Of a DNA stretch of 64,000 bases, positions 22,983-33,493 are shown in pieces. The stretch is taken from positions 415,853 to 479,852 of the forward strand of contig SIJG01000061.1 of NCBI GenBank assembly GCA_023374025.1. Reading direction: 5' to 3'. The notes under the pieces are model-generated. The model saw nothing but the letters and a program-made list of their open reading frames with translations, was not told where the DNA came from and ran no database searches. Numbering within the stretch: position 1 is the first letter of the stretch; each line of letters starts with the position of its first letter. Source of the DNA: Heterodera schachtii (Eukaryota > Nematoda > Chromadorea > Rhabditida > Heteroderidae). The position numbers and the translations under genes were made by a program.

Positions 22983-24934
22983 ATGCGAATGCTAACTTTG
23001 CTCTGTGTTGCGCTTACTGTACCCGCAATATTCTCGGCTCAAAAAAAGGATGAATCGGTTAAACTTTTAAAAGATAAAATCTAATACAGAGATATATGAT
23101 ACAGAGGATGTAGACGCATTCTTGGTTTTTTGATAGGGTTTAATAACGTTTTTTGGAAATGAGGATTTGGGCTTTGATAAATTTGAAGAATTTTTAAAGC
23201 TTTTGGTTTAAAAAGTAACTGAATGATTTTTGTAAAATATAATATTTGGCTTAATGTTTTTTGACGCATTAATGAGTTTTTAAGTTTTTGTAGGTTTGGC
23301 AAAAAAACTCCAAATTTTTTTTCGAAAATCTGATAACTATTAAAGCAAAAATATTTTTTTTTTTCTGAGGGAGCATTTTCTGCCGGTTCTTTTTACACCT
23401 GAGCCAAATTTGCTCTGATTTTTTAAAAATGCTTATTAATTATGAATTTGATTCTTTTAAGCTAAAATGGAATATTTTTATCTAATTTATGGAGCTTTAA
23501 AATGCTTTCCTTGCCAAATGAGATTTCTCAAAAGTTTTTGAGCCAAATGATAATTTTTTAAAGTTTCTTGAGCAAATCCCTGGTTTTAAAGAATGATTTT
23601 ATGATGAATGATTAAAATATAAATTATTCACAGAAATGATCATCCATATTTTAAGCTCGTCAAAAAAGTGAAAAACGGGGACAAAGATGAGAAACTTAAA
23701 GCTGTGACTAAAATTCGTGAAATGCTCGAGGAAGGCCTTAAAAACAAAGACGTGATACCGGTGATTGACAAATTCATCTCAGCCGGCGTTTTGGTTCCGC
23801 TCGTTGATTGTTTGTCCGAATACAATGCGTCTCATCGCCAACTCGTGGCCAATGCCATGTCGGCACTTGCAATTATTGCGACACAAAAAGCAGAGCAAAT
23901 TTTTAAAGTACAAAATGTTATGGATTATTTGAATGATTGGAAAAAGTATTCGAGTGACGAAGAAGTGAAGAAAAATGCTACATCCATACTGATGAATATC
24001 ATACCCAATGTTCGTATTTTGGCTGGGATATGAGATAGAGATAATCTACTGAAATAAAGTCCATCGAAGGGGGGGGGGGAAATCGTTATTTTTGAGAAAA
24101 ATACATAAAAAATTCTTTTTTTTTGTCTTATTCTATGCAAAACTTTTTCAATAATACTGCAGTTTTAGTGACTAAGATGAGAACATGTCAAAAATGCACG
24201 AAAACCCCAAACCAAAATGCCTAAGGGATTTGATATTCCCAGGGAAAACATTAAAGCAATATATTTTCAACAGTTTTGGGAAAGTTACATTTGGTTTTAT
24301 TTTAAATTTTTTCTATTTTTGTAATTTAACAAAAATATAGAAATATTAAATTTAAAGAAAGTTAATTAAAATGAATTTTTTGGGCGGGGGCGGGCTTGGG
24401 GAAGGGGAGGGGCTCTAATTCATTGGTTAGGGCTCTAATTTATAAAAGCTGGCATCTCGAAAACTGATTAAAATTTTTTAGCTCATCGCGAATGCGAAAA
24501 GCGCGGACCAGGAGAAGAAACTTGACGCAGTGACAAAAATTCGTGAAATGCTAAAAGGAAACACCGACAAACAGCTGGTCGACGAATTCATCAAAAAAGG
24601 TGTGTTGAATCCGCTCATCGGTTTCTTGCCAGAAGACAATGCGTCACGGCCTCAACTCGTGACCAATGCCATGGCAGCACTCGCAATTATTGCGACAGAG
24701 AAAGCAAAACAAATTATAAGTGCAAATTATAAAGTTGGGGATTATGTGGAGAATTGGATAAAGAATTCGACGGACGACGAACTGCTTAAAAATGCAGCAT
24801 CACTTTTGAAGAATTTCTTAGCGAATGGTTATGCTGTGAATATGGACTATAAAAAATTTTCAAATTTATTCGATTCGAAGAATAAGCAAATTTTTGAAGA
24901 AGCCATGTGTGCGGCTTACCACCTAATCAGTTAA
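22983..24934 (+). CDS. Secreted armadillo/importin-alpha-like repeat protein
   Basis: Three exons are proposed. Exon 1 (22983-23057): ATG then MLTLLCVALTVPAIFSA, a typical signal peptide with cleavage after FSA, followed by QKKDES; the donor GTTAAA is weak. Exon 2 (23656-24009, acceptor TTTTAAG): LVKKVKNGDKDEKLKAVTKI onwards, with REMLEEG, AGVLVPLVDCLS and ANAMSALAIIAT. Exon 3 (24482-24934, acceptor TTTTTTAG): a homologous copy with AVTKIREML, KKGVLNPLIGFLPED and TNAMAALAIIAT, ending at TAA 24932. All joins are phase 0, giving about 293 residues. The helical pattern resembles ARM repeats of importin-alpha (V..F...GVL.PLV..L then AL..IA..). Exon 2 alone ends at TGA 24030-24032, so two genes instead of one is an alternative. 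Coding exons are clearly GC-richer than their flanks and open, so the locus looks functional. Intron 2 holds poly-G tracts. Secretion plus an ARM fold suggests a parasitism-type secreted protein; that is inference. Confidence 0.6.
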
Positions 24935-26300
24935 GTGATTGATTTCTCACCTCTTCGCAGACCTCCGGTCAAAATGAAAACATTTCTGATTAAAAAAATA
25001 TGTTCTCATTGAATTTTTATTAACATTTTAAGAAAAGGGGAAATTTTTCAATTAAAATTTAAATAGAATTATTCTTAAAGGCGATTAATAGAATTTGTTA
25101 AGTGTAGCGGTTATAGATGGATATTTTTTCTCATTTATTAGTAGTTTAAAAGCAGACAAAACAAAATTTAAAAGTTTTAATTAAAATATTAATTTAAAGA
25201 ACGGAATGGACGTATTTAAGGAACTGCGTTCTCTTCAAAAATGATAAGACAAAAAACGATAAATAATTAAGTTTTATATTTGAATATTGTAGTTATTTAT
25301 TTTAAGTTTTTAGATGTATAATATTTTAAACTTTTTAATTTGTGTATTTATTGACTAACATTTTTATTTCTATAAATTTTACTTTCAATATTTAATCATT
25401 TAAATAATTAATATTTATGCATTGTGAATCCTCTCCGTTTCCCGATACTTTTCTTTAAAAATCCAAAAATCTTCCCCCCATCACACTTCCCATTCCTTCG
25501 AATCGATTCACAAATTTTTGACTCCCTCCGCGGATTTTTTAGGCAAATTTATTTATAGCAATCTGTTTACTGTTATTACAGAGTTATCTCTTGGTTCTTA
25601 TATATTTTAGTCGTTGGGCGTTTAATTGCTTCCCTATTTTATATTAAATAATCAACATTTAATGAAAAGAAGCAAGCTCAAAAAATTGCGATTACAGTTT
25701 AGTAATACTCAACTAAAGCTAAAAAAGTACATTTTAAATATAAAAATTTGAACACAAAAAGCGACAATAAATATTAAAGATAAAAGTTACTTTTGATTAT
25801 AAAATATTATTAAAGAATTTGTTTATTATTGATGAAAATGCATAATAAGTATCAAATATTTAGTAAATAAAATAAAATAAGTGCATTATGCAGGTTTAGT
25901 ATAATAAAAAAATTTCTTTCTTCATTTAGCTCTTCAAGTCGTAATGCTAAAATGCATGAGTATTACAATAAAAAATAAATTAAAATAAAATAATTTTCAA
26001 TTCTGTTTACTTACTATTAATTATATGTATGCATTTTTCAAAATGAAAATTAAAATTAAAATAACCTTTGTTTGGTTTTAACTAAACCAATTAAAAATCT
26101 TAGCATATTCCATGTTTATTGTCAAAAATTTTTGTAATATAGATGATAAAAAAAATTAAACTTTTTATTAGAAAAATTCATAAACCGAAAAAAATTTTAT
26201 AAAATGTTTTTTTTTGAAAAATTCGAATATGATCGCATTTTTTCTTTTCATTGTGATTTTTCACGAAATGTTCTTATGATAATTATGATCGTCTATAGCA
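24935..26300. other. AT-rich intergenic DNA
   Basis: No gene recognised. A GC-richer patch at about 25425-25545 has no convincing frame. Confidence 0.55.
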
Positions 26301-26304
26301 ATTT

Positions 26305-26740
26305 TAATTGTATTTAATGCCAAATTTGGCTTTGTATTTGCGTAATGAATTTTTTGGAATGTTTAAAATTTTGGCAATTTCGTCTTGTTTGAGTTTTGGA
26401 TTTTCTTTTTTGATTTGATAATTTGTTTAATCTTTTCCATTTTTTCAGCAGTTTAACCTTTTCGCTCTGAAAAAAAAAAAAATAATATGGTAAAATTTAA
26501 AAAAAAATTTACCTTTTGACATAAAATTTAATTTCTTGGCCTATTTTTCAATTGTCAAATAATTCATTCCAAACTTTTGTTTAATATTTGCTCTAAATTC
26601 TTTCCATTCCATCCGTGAATGTTTTCCATTTTGCATAAACTCATTTTTATTTCTAAATGTTTTTCAATAATTTCTCGTTTTTGCTCATCTGTTTTTTGTT
26701 ACCATATTTAAGCATTGACATGCCAATTTGTTATATGAAA
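26305..26740 (-). pseudogene. Helix-turn-helix protein, degenerate tandem copy 1
   Basis: On the minus strand, 26576-26700 is almost identical to 27119-27238 of the intact neighbour but carries deletions. Further downstream (about 26319-26425) a frame reads NPKLKQDEIAKILNIPKNSL then RKYKAKFGIKYN and a stop, a typical transposase-like HTH (DEIAKIL..PKNSLRKYK). A frameshift separates the pieces. It is the 3' part of the same gene architecture as the copy at 27065. Confidence 0.6.
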
Positions 26741-27064
26741 TCAAGGATGGCAGAATTTTATTAAAATCTGTTTATATATTTTTGGCCAGAATGAAATTTC
26801 TATAAAAATTTTTTCTTTTTTTTTGAGGAGCAAATATGAAATTTAGTTTTATTTTGCGTAATTTGGGTTCGGATTTTCATAAAAGTTTCAGCAATTTCAC
26901 AATTGATGAGCTTTGTATTTCAGTTTTTCATCTAACAATATTTTTCATCTTTTCCATTTTTCCAGCAAATTTTTAAACATTTTTCGCTCTAAAAAATATA
27001 TTTAATTAGTGCTTAAAACAATTATTAAAATGCTTTTTACCTTTTGAAAAGCCTTGAATGATGA

Positions 27065-27370
27065 CTAAAATTTCTGGGCCCATCTTTCAATTGTTGAAAA
27101 ATTCACATTAAAAATTTGTTTAATATTTGCTCTAAATTCTTTCCATTCCATCCGTGAATGTTTTCCATTTTGCATAAACTCATTTTTTATTTCTAAATGT
27201 TTTTCAATAATTTCTCGTTTTTGCTCATCTGTTTTTTGATTTTTCACCGAATTCCCAACTTTTAATTGTTTCTTCCATCTATTAATACTGCCAATATTAA
27301 TCCCCAAATGTTTTGCTATTATTTTTTGACATGTTTTTCTTTTTCCCTCCAATTTTGCATTTAATTTCAT
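27065..27370 (-). CDS. Small helix-turn-helix (transposase-like) protein
   Basis: 101 codons from ATG 27368-27370 to TGA. It is Lys-rich with an N-terminal HTH (residues about 15-35: CQKIIAKHLGINIGSINRWK, i.e. helix, turn at GIN, recognition helix SINRWKKQ) and a C-terminal partial second HTH (FNVNFSTIERWAQKF). This type of small HTH protein, related to homeodomain-like transposase DNA-binding domains, is multicopy in tylenchid genomes as far as I recall. A further 3' exon homologous to that at 26319-26425 may follow across an intron (remnant at about 26860-26985), so the annotated end could be an exon end. Function is unknown; DNA binding is inferred. Confidence 0.6.
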   Translation of the reverse strand: MKLNAKLEGKRKTCQKIIAKHLGINIGSINRWKKQLKVGNSVKNQKTDEQKREIIEKHLEIKNEFMQNGKHSRMEWKEFRANIKQIFNVNFSTIERWAQKF

Positions 27371-27779
27371 TTTTATTTTGCCTTATATTTGATCAAATTG
27401 CTTCAAATTTGATTAAAATGTTTCTCCCATAATAATTGTTCAAAAATGGCGATTTTTTGTAAAATGTTTGCCAATAAAATGTTATTTTTCCCAACTTGGA
27501 CAATGATTTCATCAAATAAAATATTTTTACCGGTATGGAAATATCTAAAATAAAATATCAATTATTGAAACGAACAGAAAAATGCACATATTAGCACTCC
27601 AAATATGAAACTAGGAAAAAGTGCAATTATTAGCATCACAAATAATAATTTAAAAAATATTTATTTTTAAATTAAATTAAATTTTAATTTCTTTTTCTCT
27701 AAATTAATAATTTACTTTTTTTGCCATATTTACTCACTTTTAAAATAAAAATAATAATATGAACAATTGATTTAGTTTT

Positions 27780-28240
27780 TCACTAAACCAATTAAAAATG
27801 TTAGCATAATCAACGATTTTATCAAATATTTTTATAAACGGATGAAAAAAAAATTATTTAATTTTTTATCATAATTCATAAACCGAAAATTTTTTTTATA
27901 AAAACATTTGTAAAAAATTGAATATTTTCTCATTTTTTTTTCTCTTTATGACTGAAATTTTCCAAAATATTCCTTTGAAAATAATAATGATCGTCCTAAT
28001 TATAGCAATTTGTTTTTGGGTTAAATGCAAATTTTGCTTTGTATTTGCGTAATGAGTTTTTTGGAATTTTTAAAATTTTGGCATATTTTTTTTCTTTGAG
28101 TTTTGGATTTTTTTTGATAATATTGTTTAAGCTTCCATTTTTTCACCATTGTTAACATTTTTCACTCTGTAAATTGAAAAAAAAACAAAATTTTGTAAAA
28201 AATTATTTAAAAATTCTGCATTTTATTTTATTGGGGAAAT
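27780..28240 (-). pseudogene. Helix-turn-helix protein, degenerate tandem copy 3
   Basis: Minus-strand frame at about 28005-28140 reads NPKLKEKKYAKILKIPKNSL then RKYKAKFAFNPKT and a stop, clearly homologous to the 3' HTH of the 26.3-kb copy. Flanking non-coding sequence (for example the stretch before it, with CTAAACCAATTAAAAAT) is also shared, so the whole ~0.8-kb unit was duplicated in tandem, three times overall. Confidence 0.55.
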
Positions 28241-28830
28241 TTAATTTTTTTATATCATATTAAAACAAAAATGCTTATGGTTACTCATTTCGATGTTTCG
28301 AGTTTGTTAAAAAGTAATGATTCAATAATTTTTACAAAGTATAATAATATAGCAAAATAAAGATAAAAACCATCTTAAACCAGAAAAGCAAAATTCATTA
28401 TTGGAGACAGACAAAAAAGATTTCGGACAAATTATAAATTATTATCTTTAACTAATTTTTTAAAATAATTTTTATTTTATGAAATAATTGTTTCTAAAGA
28501 ATAATAATAATTAAAAATATAGAAAACCGGAAAATAAAACTTACAATATAGATAAAACTTTTAAATTTTAATTATTTTCCCTTCATTTGTTTTGAGCAAT
28601 TTAATTTAAAAGAACGCCAAACAACGGCATTTGCAATAAAAAAAAAATCATATTTTAAAAATCAATTTTTATATTGAAACATCTTTGACAATCGACCAAA
28701 ATTCAATAAATTTAAAAATTTTTATAAAATAAACACAAGAAACTGATTTTATAAATGCCAAAATGTTTATCATAGACCAACACAGAAAAATAACAGTACA
28801 TTAAAAAAATAAATACCATGGAACAAAATC
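28241..28830. other. AT-rich intergenic DNA
   Basis: No gene or element recognised. Confidence 0.55.
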
Positions 28831-28904
28831 TCACTTTAGATCACCAATCACCACTCCGTTGGACATGTTCATGGAGAATTGTAGTTCGCCTTGAACACAA
28901 AATC

Positions 28905-29230
28905 TTTCAAGGTTTACCGCACTCTGTACAGTAACGTGGGGTTCCTTTTTCCTTAAAAGTAGCTTTGCAGCCTTTCTTCATACAACACCAGTGCCGACAT
29001 CCGTTACATTCGAATGATGGCGTTTGAGTCTTAAGTAATTCCGACAATTAAGCATTGCTGTATACACTCATAAACGTCAATATCATTGATAGATTTTGCT
29101 GAGCATTTTTTACAATTTTTAAAATCTAGATACCACTCCATTTTTATGAAATCAGGCGTATTATTAAGACTGTTCCAAGGTCCTTTTTTAATTGAATCTG
29201 GGTTTTGGTGAATGAAAATTACGGATATTT
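28905..29230 (-). pseudogene. Cys-rich (zinc-ribbon/RING-like) coding remnant
   Basis: Minus strand. A first frame runs HQNPDSIKKGPWNSLNNT through MEWYLDFKNCKKCSAKS and VYECIQQC to a stop near 29044. A second frame, one step away, continues with FECNGCRHWCCMKKGC, KATFKEKGTPRYCTECG and a stop near 28907. The Cys pattern (CxxC ... CxxxC ... CxxCxxxCCxxxxC ... CxxC) looks like a zinc-binding module. The frame change implies one indel. It lies just downstream of the signal-peptide gene at 29252-29467 on the same strand and may be its 3' exon(s). I do not recognise the family. Confidence 0.4.
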
Positions 29231-29251
29231 TTGAATTTCAAAATCTTGTAT

Positions 29252-29467
29252 TCAATTCTCGCCCCAAAAAGCTCCAAATCTGGAAGATTTGATCGCTTTA
29301 TTAGCATAATTTTGAGGATTGTAGTTTGAAAATCCTTGCAAATTATCCAATTCGGTTAGTCCATTAAAGTGCTCATTGTCATCTCCGCCAATGCTTTCAT
29401 TAAATAAGCAGTAGCAAAGCCAAATAATGGCAATAAACAATGCAAAAAGAAAATAATTCGATGTCAT
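29252..29467 (-). CDS. Small secreted protein, hypothetical
   Basis: 71 codons from ATG at 29465-29467. The N-terminus MTSNYFLFALFIAIIWLCYC is a strong signal peptide (or anchor); the mature part is polar and Asn-rich (GGDDNEHFNGLTELDNLQGF ... SSRFGAFWGEN). Codon composition is richer in G+C than the flanks. The stop at 29252 could be an intron read-through, since a Cys-rich coding stretch begins about 30 bp downstream on the same strand. Function unknown. Confidence 0.55.
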   Translation of the reverse strand: MTSNYFLFALFIAIIWLCYCLFNESIGGDDNEHFNGLTELDNLQGFSNYNPQNYANKAIKSSRFGAFWGEN

Positions 29468-29739
29468 TTTGATGAATTGGAGTCAGTAATTACAATAATT
29501 TAATGCAAAAGTTATTGTATTTTTATTCCAATTATTCTACTTTCAAATATTAATCACTTTTTCTCTCCATTTACGTGTTAATATAATTTTTTAGATATCA
29601 CCCCCGCACAATGCCTATTTTTATTGTTAAGCTTTATTATAATAATCAATGCTTTCGCATATATATCAAATTTAGCCTATTAGAATAAGATTATGAGGCT
29701 TCAAAATTTTTATAGGGATAATAACTGATGTCGAAGGCA

Positions 29740-30353
29740 AACATGTATGGGGATGATCAGGCACAAAACCTCAATTAAAATTTTCGAAGATTGTTGGAGA
29801 TTTTAAAAAATGTCACGCTCGCCGGGAATGAATTTTTAATGAAATGCCAAAAAGGTTCTTTTTCCCCTACTCGGAGGTCTATGGGATTATTAAATACAAT
29901 TTTTTCAAATTAGAAGAATTCGAACAACCAATGAAATGTCAGCAATAGCAATTAGCCAACCTTTTTTTTGGGCAGATATTTTTTCGGAAAAAAAAAATTT
30001 CTTCCTAAAGTTTTGTGGCCAATTTTTTTTCTCTTTGCTATATTGATAGCTACTTTAGACAAATTCCATGGTCACAGTATTCTCAATTGGGTCACTATTT
30101 TTACAAACTTTCCATGCCATTTTCTAAGTGATAATAATACTCAAATTCTGCCACGTATTTGACAAATACCACACCAAACTTTTGCTGAAAACACATTTTT
30201 TTCCATTCACGAATTATTTGTGGGAAGCATTTTTGGTAAATTTCTTTAATAAATTCTGCAAATTTTTTGTATTTTCTTCAGAAATTGCCAAATCCCATTC
30301 ATAGGCGACACAAAATTTACTTTTCAAAATAAAATATTCGTGAATAAAAGTTT
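29740..30353 (-). pseudogene. Unassigned coding remnant with one frameshift
   Basis: Minus strand, about 30353 down to 30257: FIHEYFILKSKFCVAYEWDL then AISEENTKNLQ. The sense then continues in another frame at 30256-30101: EFIKEIYQKCFPQIIREWKK, MCFQQKFGVVFVKYVAEFEY, stop. Such long, compositionally protein-like frames are unusual in this AT-rich DNA, so I regard it as a real protein broken by one indel. A weaker continuation (GEKEPFWHFIKNSFPASVTF) may lie at about 29795-29875. Family not recognised. Confidence 0.4.
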
Positions 30354-30688
30354 AAGGGAATGAATTTCATTAAATTCTTAGTTAATCAAATTATTTTCTT
30401 CGTTAATATTTTTGTTTAAGGAGGATTAAAAAATAGGAGAAAGAAAAAACAATTGAATCATAATAGACATTTAAAAACGTTTTGTAAATTTTACCTGATG
30501 AAATTTTAGCAGTGATGCCATATCTATTATTTGCAGTCTAAAATTTTTGTTTGCTTTGAATATTCTTATTTAGAAATTTTTCGATCGTATCCCTGTTTTT
30601 ATGGTGTTTAAAAGATATTAGCAAAAAAATTATTCAAATAATACAATCGGATCTTAGCAGGGGGCCGTAAAAATTTAAGGTAGAACGA

Positions 30689-31067
30689 TGCGCGAGAGAG
30701 CAAAAGCAAGAAATCTTCGAAAATTTTGACTAATTTTGAAAAAGACGAAATAATCCAAATATAATGCGATTTTATATGAAAAATTTAGATACTGAGTTTT
30801 TAAGCAGGTTTATTTGAATGTTAAACTTTTCTAATAAAAAACGAACGATTAAGAAAAATATTTTGTTAAATAATTATATACGTTTAATTAGAAGCAAGGA
30901 CTAAATTATTAAATTATTTTAGAGCAAAAAAACTTGATAAGAGTAGTTTGCCCCATCGGTTACAATTTGAAATCTTCGTTCAATTAGAGACCGGAAAAAT
31001 AGGACCATTACAGGATTTCTCATCCGAGGCATTTATTTTTTTAAATAATGAAATTTTGAGTTGTTAA
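30689..31067 (+). pseudogene. Possible F-box-like exon(s)
   Basis: An acceptor TTATTTTAG at 30913-30921 precedes an open frame reading LDKSSLPHRLQFEIFVQLET and QDFSSEAFIFLNNEIL to a stop near 31067. LPHRLQFEIF resembles the start of an F-box helix (LP.....IF). An ATG at 30689 (MRERAKARNLRKF) could be an upstream exon. Evidence is thin. Confidence 0.25.
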
Positions 31068-31567
31068 AATATGTAACTATATTCATTGGGTTTAAACGTC
31101 AAAAATAATGATGATCAACAATTCCGATACCAATTAAATATTAATATCAACTTAAAAATTAATCTTTTATTTTCAAAAAACCTCTTTCGATGCCAGATTG
31201 AATTTAGTTTAATTTTTTTTGATATATTAATAAATTAAATAAATTTCACTTATATCCAGTAATTCATTTTTGTTTTTAAATTGCTCAAACTCGACAATAA
31301 AATAAACATCAACTCTTTGAATTTTGGAAATATTTTTTCTCTGGTGAAGTAAATATTAGCTTGACACACAGTAAAGCACACAGTACTTCAAGAAACAAAA
31401 AAATTTCCATTTTTTTAAATTTCAGAAATAATTAAGAAAATTTTTAAAAGAAGCAAAACCTTCTCAGTCTTGGATCCAAAGTAAAGTTTAAAAAAACCAA
31501 ATGTTTGTGCTTTTGAAAAATGTATATCTTCCACAAGATCGTATAAATGCTTTGGCTTTGCCATAAA

Positions 31568-32425
31568 CTATCCACGGTTTTTCTTCATTTTGGTTTTCCA
31601 TTTGCTAATTGTATCGGTTTTTGCACCAAAAATCTGCGCCAGTTTTTCATTAGGAAAAGCAAATTTTTCTAAAGCTGGGTACTTTTCTTCGAAATTACCA
31701 AAATTGGGTCTCTTTTCATTGTTAAATTTTGTGGACTTCCTAAATGAATGGAGAAATACATGTTTAGAGAAAAATATTTTTATGTTATTCCAAAAAAATA
31801 ACAAAAAATATTACCGTTTTCAAATTTTATTTTATTTGCCATATGCTCCATTTGCTCTTTAATTTGCTTTAACAACCCCTCATATTTGTATGCGTAATAG
31901 CTGTCTTTGTGAACCGATTGAAGATGCTTAATTGCTTTGGACGGGTGGCGGCCACCTCGGCATTTAATTGGCTTATTACACACAATGCATTCAATCTCGT
32001 TGTCATCCTTTTTTCTATAGAGACCAATATGCCAGATAGCATTTTCCTTTGTTTCCAATTCATTAATTCCTTTGAAAAATGATAAAATATAATATTTCTT
32101 ACGAAAAGAAAAAAAATCATGAATGATTTTACAGAATTAGGCGCAATTGACGATTTTTTTTGAACAATGATTAATATCAATGCTTTAGCAAAATATGAAA
32201 TAAGCGTTAGTAAAATGATTTAACCTTCTAATTCAATAGTTTTGCGTCTCTGCGCATTTTTGTAGTCAGAAAAATCCTTAGGATGAAGCTCATGTTCATG
32301 ACCATTCGCTGACAGAACCCCGTCCGTCAATAAACGGGTGTGCGACAAATCCATGGCATCCATTTTGTTAAGAATATCTTCGTCAGCGTTATCTTCATTC
32401 GGAATTTGCATCACATTTTTTGGCA
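31568..32425 (-). pseudogene. BED zinc-finger protein with C-terminal HTH, 5' end altered by a repeat
   Basis: Minus strand. Exon A (32425-32225) starts MQIPNEDNADED and is acidic. Donor GAAG|GTTAAA, acceptor TTTCAAAG. Exon B (32069-31815) carries the BED finger: W at IWHIGLYRKKDD, then CIVCNKPIKCRGGRHPSKAI and HLQSVH, i.e. CxxC...HxxxxH. It is followed by a short coil (LLKQIKEQMEHMANK). Donor AACG|GTAAT. Exon C (31739-31568) encodes KYPALEKFAFPNEKLAQIFG then AKTDTISKWKTKMKK, an HTH. The exon B/C join as drawn is out of frame by one, so either an indel or a different splice site exists. BED fingers mark hAT transposases and domesticated chromatin proteins; no transposase catalytic domain is present. 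A GGGTCGGG-type repeat abuts codon 1. Confidence 0.55.
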
Positions 32426-32439
32426 GCACTATATATCAG

Positions 32440-32565
32440 GGTTGTTTCGGGACGAGAAAAATATTGGGTTGCGATTCGGGTCGGGTCGGCCGAAAAATCA
32501 TCGGGTCGGTATTCGGGTTTCGGGATAAGAAAAATGTCGGGTTTCGGGATTCGGGTCAATTATAA
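32440..32565. repeat. TCGGGTTTCGGGATTCGGG minisatellite-like element
   Basis: About 125 bp built of GGGTCGGG/TTCGGGTTTCGGGA variants, starting CAGGGTTGTTTCGGG. The CAGGG start resembles hAT-type ends. Several overlapping open frames here are repeat artefacts. Confidence 0.55.
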
Positions 32566-32629
32566 TTTTTTTAAATATATGTTTAAAATCAATAAGAAAA
32601 TTTTTTTATTGAATTGAAAAAATCAATAA

Positions 32630-32710
32630 AATTTTTCCGCGGCGTTCTTTTTCAAAAACTTTTTGGGAACAGGGGGTCGGGCGGTGCCGAAGGCACCGCC
32701 GAATTAAGCC
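32630..32710 (+). repeat. Dispersed GC-hairpin repeat family, copy D
   Basis: CCGCGGCGTTCTTTTTCAAA, AACTTTTTGGG, then GGGGGTCGGGCGGTGCCGAA and GGCACCGCCG. The last part is a near-perfect hairpin CGGCGGTGCC/GGCACCGCCG type. This is a full-length forward copy of the family consensus. Confidence 0.7.
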
Positions 32711-32767
32711 AAAAAGCAAACCGAATTATCTACTTTTTTAATTAATTTCAGGGTTTTCGACTTTTCA

Positions 32768-33493
32768 TTAAAATATATAGAATGTCATTCCAAAAGCCTC
32801 TGAATGTTCCGTTCCTGTCCCACCAAGATTAAAACCTTGCGTAAAATTTTGTGATTTGATATGATTATATTGACTAGCATCGGGCAATTGGTGTTGCGCG
32901 TCATTTTGAACCCAGTTTTCGGGCTTTGGAAGTTTGCAAATCTGTTGAGTAATTATTGGGTCGAGTTCCGATGTAAAAGTTGATGAACAGTAATGAGAAT
33001 CTTTGCCAAATTCTCCAGACTTGATCATTGTCATATTGGTAAATGAATTAGCTGATGTATTCTGTGGCAAAATGTCACTGCCATAATGATAATCATTCGG
33101 AAATGGTAGAAGGTCATATTTTGACTGAATATCCATTGGTACTATCACATTATCAAGGTCGTTTATATGAGTGCTTTCCACTTGGTGATAATTTGACAAA
33201 TTCTGGCCATTATTACGATGAAGACCTTGGGAAAAAGGAAGAGCAGAAGCATCATTTATGCTATAAGAACCTTGCTGTTCATTAGCCAACTCGTAATTAG
33301 TTTGCAGATCTTGAACATTATAGTTATGTGCATAATTAGTCGGATCAATCTGGGTCAAAAAATGGCCATTGGTTAAACCATGGCCATAATTTTGGTCATT
33401 GAATGCTTGAATACGATTATTGTCCATTGCAGTGACAATATGCCAAACTGAGCAAATTAATTGCAACAAAAACAAGATTTTTGATGAAAACAT
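32768..33493 (-). CDS. Secreted Asn/Gln-rich protein, hypothetical
   Basis: 241 codons, single exon, ATG 33491-33493 to TAG/TAA at 32768. Residues 1-22 (MFSSKILFLLQLICSVWHIV TA) form a signal peptide. The mature chain is polar, rich in Asn, Tyr, Gln and His, with no membrane segment and only two Cys (HYCSS and QQICKLP, about residues 168 and 186). Repeated short words such as NYxHxY and Gly-His-Gly occur near the N-terminus. The frame is long, GC-richer than its flanks and has a clean start, so a real gene is likely. I recognise no family; a secreted, low-complexity nematode protein, possibly of gland or cuticle origin, is the most that can be said. Confidence 0.65.
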   Translation of the reverse strand: MFSSKILFLLQLICSVWHIVTAMDNNRIQAFNDQNYGHGLTNGHFLTQIDPTNYAHNYNVQDLQTNYELANEQQGSYSINDASALPFSQGLHRNNGQNLSNYHQVESTHINDLDNVIVPMDIQSKYDLLPFPNDYHYGSDILPQNTSANSFTNMTMIKSGEFGKDSHYCSSTFTSELDPIITQQICKLPKPENWVQNDAQHQLPDASQYNHIKSQNFTQGFNLGGTGTEHSEAFGMTFYIF

